Source: Candidatus Litorirhabdus singularis
GTDB lineage: Bacteria > Pseudomonadota > Gammaproteobacteria > Pseudomonadales > Halieaceae
Length of the DNA stretch: 64,000 bases
Assembly (NCBI RefSeq): GCF_026262625.1
Contig: NZ_SHNN01000004.1
Coordinates: forward strand, 62,001-126,000
Direction of reading: 5' to 3'
Every line of letters begins with the position of its first letter. The stretch's first letter is position 1. Position numbers and translations under genes: made by a program. The notes below the pieces were generated by a model. The model saw only the letters and a list, made by a program, of their open reading frames with translations, was not told the DNA's origin and ran no database searches. Below, piece by piece: positions 55,348-63,073 of this stretch.

Positions 55348-55820
55348 CAGAGAAGTTCACTCCATGCGGATAGAATGGCGTCTTTCTCTTTATCACCATA
55401 ATCTGAAAAATTTGGAATCATGCTGGTGTCCAGCTCGGTTTTTAGCAATTTAGCCTTTCCTTTTAGTCCAAGGTCTTTTGCAAGCGTGGAACCCATCTTT
55501 TTGTAGACGGCCTTAAGACCAACATTTGCTGCGGCTATGTATGCCGTCGCCTCATTCTCTACCCGTTCCTCGAACGTATTTCCCTTTGAGCGCCCCTCAA
55601 ATCGTTTTATCGTGACTATGGAAATCCCTTCGTGCCTAGCAAATATTCCGTCAATTTCTTGAACGAGCCATTTAAGAGTCTGTGATCTATGGAATCCTTT
55701 TGGGCATACTACAGTGCTCAGTTCAACAATGTTAGGACTTGCTTTTGTCGAGTCCATGACGGCAAACGTGTAGTCCGAGTTACTAAATCGCAGGCCTAGT
55801 GAAATCCGTTTCTTTGCCAT
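55347..55820 (-). CDS. Small RNase H-fold-like protein paired with the kinase
   Basis: 157 residues. Its order of elements (I-S-L-G-L-R-F start, V-T-I-K-R-F-E-G-R-S-K-G-N centre, closing G-D-K-E-K-D-A-I-L-S-A-W) recalls the RuvC/RNase H-like fold and in particular DUF3010-type proteins; this is recalled from pattern, not aligned. Full catalytic acids are not evident, so it may be a binding rather than a cutting domain. It shares one base with the kinase start. Function unknown. Confidence 0.55.
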   Translation of the reverse strand: MAKKRISLGLRFSNSDYTFAVMDSTKASPNIVELSTVVCPKGFHRSQTLKWLVQEIDGIFARHEGISIVTIKRFEGRSKGNTFEERVENEATAYIAAANVGLKAVYKKMGSTLAKDLGLKGKAKLLKTELDTSMIPNFSDYGDKEKDAILSAWSELL

Positions 55821-55958
55821 TTCGACTCCTGGATTGAAAATGAAGAGTTAAGTATATTGACCAAGCTCGCTGAAAAATTGGATTCTAATAATACTGCGTC
55901 AGCATGCTTGCATGATCTTGGGCATTTCGTCTAAACGCAGATAAATATCGTAACTCTA

Positions 55959-56417
55959 CTATTTCTCTTTGTTAGGTTTGATAGGGATTAACTCGCCTGT
56001 ATCAGTATCTATTTCCGTATGATACTTTACTCTAAGTTCAGAGCGTAATAGATCGTTGAATCGGTACATCTCAGTTAGGCTGACAATCAGTTTCTTCTCG
56101 TTATCCTTGAGCTCCACCGGTTCGAGTTCTGCCAGACGTTCTTTTAGTTGGCTGTTTTTCTCGGATGCGCTGTGAAGTCGGGCCTCGAGAGAAGCGATTT
56201 TATCATTGGCCGCCTGCTCTTCAAGTTCAGACTTCCTTGTTGCCTCTGCGTCTTCGATTTCGCCTCGAATGTCCTCGTAAGCGCTCTTTCGAAAGAGCGT
56301 GTGACTTACGCCAGCTTTTTTCGCGACTGTGTTCTTATTGATCTTCGCATGGGGCTGATTTTTAAGCTCGCAAAGAGCTTTTTTGAGTAAATCTTTTGCA
56401 GTCAGGTCTGAACTCAT
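55959..56417 (-). CDS. Small HTH/coiled-coil recombination accessory protein (TnpC/GmtX-like)
   Basis: 152 residues. An N-terminal HTH (N-T-V-A-K-K-A-G-V-S-H-T-L-F-R-K near residue 28) is followed by a coiled coil (residues 60-120). It overlaps the preceding recombinase gene by 4 nt and is the last gene of the operon. Its layout fits TnpC of Tn554 and the small third protein of related trio modules, which assist or bias integration. Confidence 0.65.
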   Translation of the reverse strand: MSSDLTAKDLLKKALCELKNQPHAKINKNTVAKKAGVSHTLFRKSAYEDIRGEIEDAEATRKSELEEQAANDKIASLEARLHSASEKNSQLKERLAELEPVELKDNEKKLIVSLTEMYRFNDLLRSELRVKYHTEIDTDTGELIPIKPNKEK

Positions 56418-58468
56418 GACGTAGTCTCCACTATGAGTGGGTTGCTATCCGTCAAAATGATCGAAGCGGCCTTGCTGGTGTTTTTCCAGCTTTGAGCGAG
56501 TAATTCGAAATCGGCTTGTTTGCTAGCCGGTAACTCGTAATATACAGCGAGTTTTCTATCAGCAAAACCTTTCATGGCTCGCCAATGAACACGCTGACGC
56601 TCAGTAACGACATAGTTAGGACAGTAAACGCAGCCACTAGGTATCCCTACATTTTTTAACTTACAATCGGAGCCGCCAGTGCAGTAGCCATGGGGTAATC
56701 CGCGTATATCACGAATATTCTGTACCAGAAAGTTAGCGTAGGCGTTTAAGTCTTTGAAGTGTATTTGTTTGATTGTGCGACCGGTGCTGCTGGCTTCTGT
56801 TGCTTTGACCGAGAATACGAGTTCCTTTGCACCTTTGTTAAGTATTTCGCCACCAGCGCCCTTCAAGACACCTTCGGAGGCCTCCTGTGCAATCTCTTGT
56901 GCAATATTATCGACGAGCAACTCTTGAAAGTCTTCGAATAGGCCTATTAGTTCATCTGCGGTTTCATAGCCACGCGCTGTATAAACCAACGTCATAGAGC
57001 TGGCCAGATGTTTGTACTGATGTTTGATGTCATCCAAATCACCGAGTCGATTAGCAATAATAAACCAGGCGAAAGTATGGCGGAACATATGTGAAGTGAT
57101 GTTGAACTCGCTGCCAGCGCTATACTTATCGCCGCGTTTGTTCCCGCGTGTGGATTTGTAGTTACAGCCTAGGGACTCAAGTTGATCGATGTCTTGTGTG
57201 GTCAATGTAAATCGTAAATGATGTAACGAAAACTTGGAGGCTTTTGACGGATCGTTTGATTCACTACCCAGTCTAGCCTCTGTAAAGTTAATGGATGTAA
57301 GGTTGTCTGCAACTCCAAAGAGAAGCTTACGCTTGAGCCCTTCTGTCAGTCGGTGCTTTAGCTCTGTAGGTAGTACGTCACTATGCTTTTCCAAGATAAT
57401 TTCAGCCCTTTTATGCATTGCGAGAACGTAGCGCTCTAATAGCGTAACTGCATCGTAGGTATCCTGATTTGCTACCCATAGCATCACAACTTCGCTCTCG
57501 TCAGTTTTCGTGAGGGTGGCCTCAATGTAAAACCGCCCATCTTTCCTTTTGGCGCAGCCTATTTTGCAGGACAAAGCTTCTTCCTTACGCATTCCTGTGT
57601 AAGCCAATATGTATACCAGCACATAGAGTTTTAGGTTGTCGAATGCGAGATAGCCTTCTTTCAGTCTGCTGTTAAATTTCTCGCCTAGGCCTACCCTGAC
57701 CAAACTAGAAGTGTTGCTTACGGGCTTGCATACTCGTGCTTGTGCAAGAGCTTCGATATAATGAGTATTAATGGAGTCCCATGCTTCGAACGCAGCGCTT
57801 GCCTCGTGCAAGCGCCTCTCACACTGAGCGATTACTTGTTTCAAAATGCTGGATGGGATGATGGGGTGGGATAAGACTACTTGCTTCCTGTTGAGATCAA
57901 TGCCATGTCTCGCTATTTCATCCCAGAATATTTCACAGGTCCTTGGAGTCAGAAGACCGTAATTCAAGTGCTCTTGAAAAAACCTGAATTGGTGAGTGTA
58001 GATCTGATCCCCTTCTCCGAGCCTCAATACATCGCAAATAAAGTTAACAATATGGTTTCGGATAATCAGTTCAGGTAAAGTATTAAATTCAGCTAAGGAT
58101 GCAATATCTTTGTCTTTTAAATAGCTTCCTAGTTTGATTGCGGGGGCAGCTTGTAGAGTGACGCTGTCAAATTTTTGTCCGTTTCCACCTTCATACAACC
58201 CAACGTTAGATGCTAGTAAAACAGCGGCTTTGATTTCATGTTTTGTTTGGATGGGAAGCCCTGAGAAGTCCACAGAGCGCTTTGCGTTCTCTCTCCATAT
58301 ATCGTCACCAAAACGGACGTCTCCGTGAAGAAAATGATTCAAACTAGTGACACTTGCAATAGGAACGGACTGTACTAGTTGATGGTCGATATCACTATAG
58401 GGAGTAATTGTCAGCAGCCCGGTCTCGTCTGGTTCTGCTATCTGCTCCATCAAGTCAATCAGATTCAT
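56414..58468 (-). CDS. Tyrosine recombinase (TnpB-like), 684 aa
   Basis: A large recombinase with a complete catalytic set in the C-terminal half: Arg in A-Y-T-G-M-R-K-E-E-A near residue 295, H-M-F-R-H near 460, His in Y-K-H-L-A and Tyr in L-V-Y-T-A-R near 490. A Cys-rich patch near residue 600 (C-T-G-G-S-D-C-K, G-C-V-Y-C-P-N-Y) looks like a zinc site, as in TnpB-type proteins. It likely acts with the upstream recombinase during insertion into phoH. It starts 4 nt after the 934-aa gene. Confidence 0.85.
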   Translation of the reverse strand: MNLIDLMEQIAEPDETGLLTITPYSDIDHQLVQSVPIASVTSLNHFLHGDVRFGDDIWRENAKRSVDFSGLPIQTKHEIKAAVLLASNVGLYEGGNGQKFDSVTLQAAPAIKLGSYLKDKDIASLAEFNTLPELIIRNHIVNFICDVLRLGEGDQIYTHQFRFFQEHLNYGLLTPRTCEIFWDEIARHGIDLNRKQVVLSHPIIPSSILKQVIAQCERRLHEASAAFEAWDSINTHYIEALAQARVCKPVSNTSSLVRVGLGEKFNSRLKEGYLAFDNLKLYVLVYILAYTGMRKEEALSCKIGCAKRKDGRFYIEATLTKTDESEVVMLWVANQDTYDAVTLLERYVLAMHKRAEIILEKHSDVLPTELKHRLTEGLKRKLLFGVADNLTSINFTEARLGSESNDPSKASKFSLHHLRFTLTTQDIDQLESLGCNYKSTRGNKRGDKYSAGSEFNITSHMFRHTFAWFIIANRLGDLDDIKHQYKHLASSMTLVYTARGYETADELIGLFEDFQELLVDNIAQEIAQEASEGVLKGAGGEILNKGAKELVFSVKATEASSTGRTIKQIHFKDLNAYANFLVQNIRDIRGLPHGYCTGGSDCKLKNVGIPSGCVYCPNYVVTERQRVHWRAMKGFADRKLAVYYELPASKQADFELLAQSWKNTSKAASIILTDSNPLIVETTS

Positions 58469-58472
58469 TGTG

Positions 58473-61277
58473 TCACCCGGTTTCTGCTAAAAGCGCCCAA
58501 TCTTCATGGCACCCTTTTGTTTTCATTAACTGTTTTCCGCTACTTATGGCATCACTATTGATGGCAGCAAGATCCTCTAGTATTTCGTCAACACGTTTTT
58601 CCAGCTCATCAATGTACCTGGCCTGGTCAGTGACTTCTTCGTAATCCGATACAGCGCGTTGCATTTCACCGACAATGTACTCTTTGTAGGATAACAGGCG
58701 CCACACGTGTTCTGCATCGGCGATAACCCGGAAGTGGCGACAGAACAAGCAAGCGTTGAAGTCCGAGCAACGAGGGCTTTCATTGTCGACCTCTTTGTTT
58801 AGGTGTTTGTGTGTATTGAGATAGGCGATAGCTTCAGCATCATTTCCTTGCGATGTGCAGCGCCCACTAGGCGTCTGTTTAGAATCGTCAGGTATATCTG
58901 TAACAATAATAATATCATCTGAAATTGGTCTCCCGGTGAAATAGTTCGCCATGATGCTTGTGGCTGAAGATAGGGTTTCCTCTGAACGAATTCCATTATC
59001 ACGAAGATAAACATCCAGGAAAACTTTTAGCGAATGTTGCCCCGCCTTTTTGTATTCTTTGAAGTTTCTGGAAAACTGTTTGTAAATATAATTGAGTCCA
59101 CCCTTTCTGATGCGCTGACAGTTGAATTGAATGTTACATTCGTTTCGTCTAAGTATAATGTTAAGCTTCGATGTAAAATTCTTAAAACTGAATCCACGCA
59201 CTTTTCCCTTAGTGTCAATGTATAGTGGTAGTCGATATTTGAGCTTGCTTTTTTCGGGTAATTCCCCGCGTATGTCCGATGGAAAATTATCTCGGATAGC
59301 TTTAAGGTCGCGTAGGGCGTTGGTCACTTCAGTGCCGAACACTATTCCTTCCTTTTCCAGGTCGTCGGAGCTCATTTCAAATTCATAGAATTGAGTTTCG
59401 TAATCCGCCCGCTTTTTAAAAAGCCTAACAAAGTGTCTAGCTTGGCTAGATGATGAGGTATTTAATTGCAGGATATCATCAACCTCAAGCGTCAATACTG
59501 GTGCAAGGTTCCATCCAGTTTTTATTAGTACTCGCCCTAATCGTAATACTTGCTCATCATGAAGTGATAAATTACGGTCACAAAGAGCAAGCTCTATCGC
59601 ATATGCCAGTGATGCTACATCTTCAATGCTGTAGTAGTCCGACTCTGACAAAGTTCTTTTATGTCGCTCCCTTTTACCGGCTGATACTGCGTAAGACTTA
59701 ACCTCTGCCAATTTGTAATGTTTACAGAGGCGGCTGATAGCAGATTGATACTGTTTGGCGCTGTCAACTGATAGAATATTTTTTTCGAATGCTTCTCTTA
59801 TGCTGTACCGAACTCTCTTAAATATTTTAGAGTTGTTCATCTTTAAAGCGTAGATTCCGTATTCAGAAAGTAACGACATGTCAGTGTCATCTAGATGACT
59901 AAGGTGGTTGAGAAATACGGCCTTAATGGTTGTCACCTGTCCAAAAATCGTAGTTTCTGCTTTGACATCGCCGTCAATGCGGCCCAGCTCGTACGCTGCG
60001 TAGTCAATGATATGTTGAGTTAGTAGGCTGGAGATCTCCGCGATACCAGAAAGATCTATGTTACTGTATTCATCGTCACCCGAATCGCAGGGAACGGACA
60101 CTGTGTACTTTAAGAAGTTGTGGACTCTATGGGATGTTTCATGAAGTGTGTTGTACATTCTGAGAATTTCACCGAACGAATCTCGGGCTCTCTTATCTTC
60201 TATGCCATAGACCGCCAACAAAAGATCCGCATCATGCAACAGGAATGCTTCGATTCCGTGAGTGTTAAGGTCTTCCAAGAATGGTAGGTGCTCTTTGTGA
60301 TCAACCATGGAGCTACTAATTTTGGTCAACCTCGTTATAGCGCTGACGGCCTTTAACTCTCCTTTGTCTTTGTAGACTGCGTCAATATATGTCTGGCATT
60401 GACGGTACCATTTTGGCGAAAGTTGGTAGACCCAGAATGCGCCCTTCGACATGCTTCCAGCGCGTAGATTGTGTTGGTTGCGCTGGGCATGCTTCGCCAC
60501 ATTGCCATGCAGCTTTGGATTGTTAAGTTTCCGAACATTTCCCAGCCGGGAATGGTCACCTCGATTTGTTTGTGAAAGAAGAATTTTGAAGTAGTTGTCA
60601 TCATCTAGAGCATCAGCTAGCACTTGGCCACCACTGACGAAATCATCTACATATGGGTCAAATCTACTCTTGGATAAGGAGGCTTGCATAGCGTGTATTG
60701 AATGCCTATATTTAGCTCCACCTCCGGGTCCGGAAAGTATCTTATCTGCCAGCTCCTTAAAATCGATTATCCAGTTGACTGGGTATGTGTACATTGGGGC
60801 TATGTTAATAGTTGTTCCGAGCATGACCACCCGGCTAGGTGGCCACAGGTCTTGATTCTTTGAATGAGTCTTCGCCAGGTTCGTTATTCCGTTGAGAATT
60901 GAGCCGCCCCGTTGGGTAAGTGTCCTCTCTTCTGCCGCCTCAAATAGATAAAGCTCTTGTTCAATATTCGCCCATTTAGTAGCGTCGTCTAGTAGGGTGA
61001 AGCCTTCATCTATAAAGTTTTGGAAATGAGCTCCTTCACCGGGCTGTTTGAATGACCGAATGTAAACTAGTAGGTCTTTCAGTCGCTCAGCTGTCACATC
61101 GTGGCCTGCGCAGGTCCGTTCAGTGTCAGGCCTGCATGCCTCGGTGAGAATTGTGATCACATCTTGTGCGAACTGTTCCGAGTAGGACTCAAACTCTCGT
61201 ACGAGGGTTAGGCTACGAGGAGGGATCACGACGCATTTACTCGATCCATCACTTCTTGATAGATATCTACTACCCAT
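58473..61277 (-). CDS. Large degenerate recombinase-like protein, 934 aa
   Basis: The second gene of the operon, overlapping the first by 52 nt. A recombinase fold is suggested near residues 600-790: I-K-T-G-W-N-L-A-P-V-L-T-L-E-V-D-D-I has Asn where catalytic Arg is expected; R-I-R-K-G-G-L-N-Y replaces H-x2-R; and A-G-Q-H-S-L-K-V-F-L-D-V-Y keeps the His-Tyr spacing. A Cys/His patch (C-S-D-F-N-A-C-L-F-C-R-H-F near residue 850) parallels the zinc patch of its neighbour. Probably a non-cleaving structural partner. Confidence 0.7.
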   Translation of the reverse strand: MGSRYLSRSDGSSKCVVIPPRSLTLVREFESYSEQFAQDVITILTEACRPDTERTCAGHDVTAERLKDLLVYIRSFKQPGEGAHFQNFIDEGFTLLDDATKWANIEQELYLFEAAEERTLTQRGGSILNGITNLAKTHSKNQDLWPPSRVVMLGTTINIAPMYTYPVNWIIDFKELADKILSGPGGGAKYRHSIHAMQASLSKSRFDPYVDDFVSGGQVLADALDDDNYFKILLSQTNRGDHSRLGNVRKLNNPKLHGNVAKHAQRNQHNLRAGSMSKGAFWVYQLSPKWYRQCQTYIDAVYKDKGELKAVSAITRLTKISSSMVDHKEHLPFLEDLNTHGIEAFLLHDADLLLAVYGIEDKRARDSFGEILRMYNTLHETSHRVHNFLKYTVSVPCDSGDDEYSNIDLSGIAEISSLLTQHIIDYAAYELGRIDGDVKAETTIFGQVTTIKAVFLNHLSHLDDTDMSLLSEYGIYALKMNNSKIFKRVRYSIREAFEKNILSVDSAKQYQSAISRLCKHYKLAEVKSYAVSAGKRERHKRTLSESDYYSIEDVASLAYAIELALCDRNLSLHDEQVLRLGRVLIKTGWNLAPVLTLEVDDILQLNTSSSSQARHFVRLFKKRADYETQFYEFEMSSDDLEKEGIVFGTEVTNALRDLKAIRDNFPSDIRGELPEKSKLKYRLPLYIDTKGKVRGFSFKNFTSKLNIILRRNECNIQFNCQRIRKGGLNYIYKQFSRNFKEYKKAGQHSLKVFLDVYLRDNGIRSEETLSSATSIMANYFTGRPISDDIIIVTDIPDDSKQTPSGRCTSQGNDAEAIAYLNTHKHLNKEVDNESPRCSDFNACLFCRHFRVIADAEHVWRLLSYKEYIVGEMQRAVSDYEEVTDQARYIDELEKRVDEILEDLAAINSDAISSGKQLMKTKGCHEDWALLAETG

Positions 61278-62674
61278 GGCTCCATTGCGCCATGTTTTCC
61301 AGCTTTTCCTTCGAGTGCGAAGTCGAGATAGAGCTGCGTGGTTTTAAATGTTTCATGGGAGAGAAGCAGTATGAGCTTGGCTTTTATTTCGTTTGGCGTG
61401 TAACCCTTTTTTAGAAGGGCGATGGCCCAGTAAGTAGCGAACGTGGCTCGAAGATCGTGGAAGTCTCTGTCTAGTCTTGGTAGTCCACGCTCCTTTAGTT
61501 CTAGGCGACATTTCTGGATAGTATTTGTAACAGTTGACTCTGACATTCGTTCGCCATCGCGATTAATGAATAGTGGAAGCGGATGATCGGGGTTATTCAT
61601 ACCATATCTGGTTTCATGCTTTAGGCGGCGTCTCGTATAGATATCATCTTGAGTATATCCCCAGAGCATCTGCATCAAGGTTGGTGAAATTCTCAGGTTC
61701 GTCGATTTGTCAAATTTGCGAACTAAATTCAGTGAGAAGCTGAAACGATTCTCGGCTGGATCAATAATGTCTTTGTAGTCGATCTGGACAACTTCAAATA
61801 CGCGTAGTCCAGCAAAAAGGGCACACCTTATGAATAGTCCATAGGTTCGGTGAGCATAGATTTTGGTGTTCATCAGTAATCTGAGTTCTTCCGCTGTATA
61901 CGCACTCAAACCTTCGCGTGGGTGACGGCTTTTTCTTTTAGCTGTTTTAGGAATTGACAGGTTGCTCACATAAGACTCGATTGCTCGCATATTCACGGGT
62001 TTAGAGCCAGGCATCGAAAAAGTTGCTTCTGCGTCGTCCTTTCGTTTGACGGAAATTGATTTGAGATGGATAGAAAAGGGAAGGAACTTAACTGTTGACC
62101 TTTTGTATGACCAAAGATAGAACGCTCTTACATTGCTTAATATTCTTTGGCAGCGATTGAATGCCAACTTCTGGCTTTCCACCTGCTTTACTAAAAATTG
62201 TTGAAAACGCCATACTGGCAGTAGGGCTTCAGCTTCGTCGAGACTATTAGGGTCATAGTTTTCCGGGATCGCAATTATTTCCTCATAGGATATGTCCTGT
62301 TCGATCATCCAGTCGAGATACTTCCGTAAGTCTTTTGCAATTGGTATTAGACTCTCGGTCTTCAGCTCCGGGGCTTTTTTGGATGCTAAGTGTCCTTCGC
62401 TCCAGACTCGCTTTTCCGTCTCAGTATGCTTGGATTTTTTGAGCGAGAAGTTGCCGAGCCTACGATCAATTAGGAAAAGGTTGAACTCCATGCATTCTCT
62501 GAGACGATGTGGGCACGACAGTAATGGGAAGTCGGGGAGGATTCTATCCCGGTGATAACGGAGTACGCGTACTGTGTGCTCACCGATATCTCCCTCTACT
62601 AGCTTGCCATCGGTGTTGGTTTCAAAGTACGGCAATGCCCCAAGATTGATTTGCGTTTTTATTATGCGCGTCAT
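61226..62674 (-). CDS. Tyrosine recombinase/integrase (TnpA/GmtY-like), 482 aa
   Basis: The first gene of the recombination operon, 95 bp inside the right end of the element. Catalytic residues are complete: Arg in F-A-G-L-R-V-F-E-V-V near residue 285, H-D-L-R-A-T-F-A near residue 405, His in L-L-S-H-E-T-F-K and Tyr in L-Y-L-D-F near the C-terminus. It is the likely main integrase for the phoH site. Its promoter must lie within 62675-62769, overlapping the right inverted repeat, so expression may depend on whether the element is integrated or circular (inference). Confidence 0.87.
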   Translation of the reverse strand: MTRIIKTQINLGALPYFETNTDGKLVEGDIGEHTVRVLRYHRDRILPDFPLLSCPHRLRECMEFNLFLIDRRLGNFSLKKSKHTETEKRVWSEGHLASKKAPELKTESLIPIAKDLRKYLDWMIEQDISYEEIIAIPENYDPNSLDEAEALLPVWRFQQFLVKQVESQKLAFNRCQRILSNVRAFYLWSYKRSTVKFLPFSIHLKSISVKRKDDAEATFSMPGSKPVNMRAIESYVSNLSIPKTAKRKSRHPREGLSAYTAEELRLLMNTKIYAHRTYGLFIRCALFAGLRVFEVVQIDYKDIIDPAENRFSFSLNLVRKFDKSTNLRISPTLMQMLWGYTQDDIYTRRRLKHETRYGMNNPDHPLPLFINRDGERMSESTVTNTIQKCRLELKERGLPRLDRDFHDLRATFATYWAIALLKKGYTPNEIKAKLILLLSHETFKTTQLYLDFALEGKAGKHGAMEPWVVDIYQEVMDRVNAS

Positions 62675-62744
62675 GACTACTCATGCGTCTATGGTCGTAT
62701 GGGTAACGAAATATAGCACGTATTTAAAGATGGGGTTGTAGTAA

Positions 62745-62761
62745 CATAATAAGAATGGGGT
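62745..62761 (-). repeat. Right terminal inverted repeat of the element
   Basis: CATAATAAGAATGGGGT, the inverted counterpart of the left end at 22475-22492. It lies 3 nt from the TCCGC junction repeat. Confidence 0.75.
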
Positions 62762-62764
62762 AAG

Positions 62765-62769
62765 TCCGC
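62765..62769 (+). repeat. Right copy of the 5-bp direct repeat TCCGC
   Basis: Pairs with 22470-22474. The phoH reading frame resumes here in the same codon phase (CCG followed by CTG). Confidence 0.85.
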
Positions 62770-62888
62770 TGACGTCGGGGCTGACCTATCTGGTTGAGAA
62801 AACAAAACACTACCCACATGCAGGGATCATGCATGTAAACGGTATAGAGCGCAGCCGCCTGGCGGCGTTTGCGGAGGAAAATTTGTAG
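62769..62888 (+). pseudogene. phoH: Displaced 3' end of the host phoH gene
   Basis: 39 codons plus TAG that complete the PhoH ATPase C-terminus: L-T-S-G-L-T-Y-L-V-E-K at the start and G-I-E-R-S-R-L-A-A-F-A-E-E-N-L at the end, matching the conserved close of the family and of the element-borne copy (V-E-R-S-S-L-A-Q-F-T-E-E-N-F). It has no start codon of its own and is the strongest proof of the insertion. Confidence 0.93.
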
Positions 62889-63073
62889 TTCAGTGCGGGG
62901 TGGGTTTAGGCGCCGCGCCTGGCAAAATATCTGCGCGCCAGTTGTGACTACAGCCGTTGACTGGTGCCTTGCCTGCAGTCCGTCGAAAAGTGTCACCTGA
63001 AGCTCATTATGGCTCGCATTAGTAGTAGCGCTGACGCATACTTCACGGCTTTTTTTGCGGGGAATTTCTGCCG

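Larger units (their letters stand above)
22475..62769. mobile_element. 40.3-kb integrative element inserted in phoH
   Basis: The boundaries are set by the split phoH frame: the 3' part of the gene at 62769-62888 is in phase with codon 439 on the left. A 5-bp repeat TCCGC flanks the element. Its ends carry imperfect inverted repeats. The joined circular form would read CATAATAAGAATGGGGT, then an 8-bp spacer AAGTCCGC, then ACCCAATTCCTAATTATG. The recombinase operon lies at the right end reading inward. Cargo: a replacement phoH, metal-resistance clusters, a GIY-YIG-like gene, a type II CBASS, a kinase pair and a KfrA-type regulator. No conjugation genes are visible, so transfer would need help from another element. 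Confidence 0.9.

Noticed and set aside
62724-62996. 90-codon minus-strand frame before tex
   Set aside because: It is antisense to the displaced phoH 3' end and crosses the element junction, so it cannot be an old gene.
24166-63000. AAAGTGTCAC shared by 24166-24175 and 62987-62996 as possible element ends
   Set aside because: A 10-bp match can arise by chance between two such regions, and the split phoH frame places the true ends at 22474/22475 and 62769.
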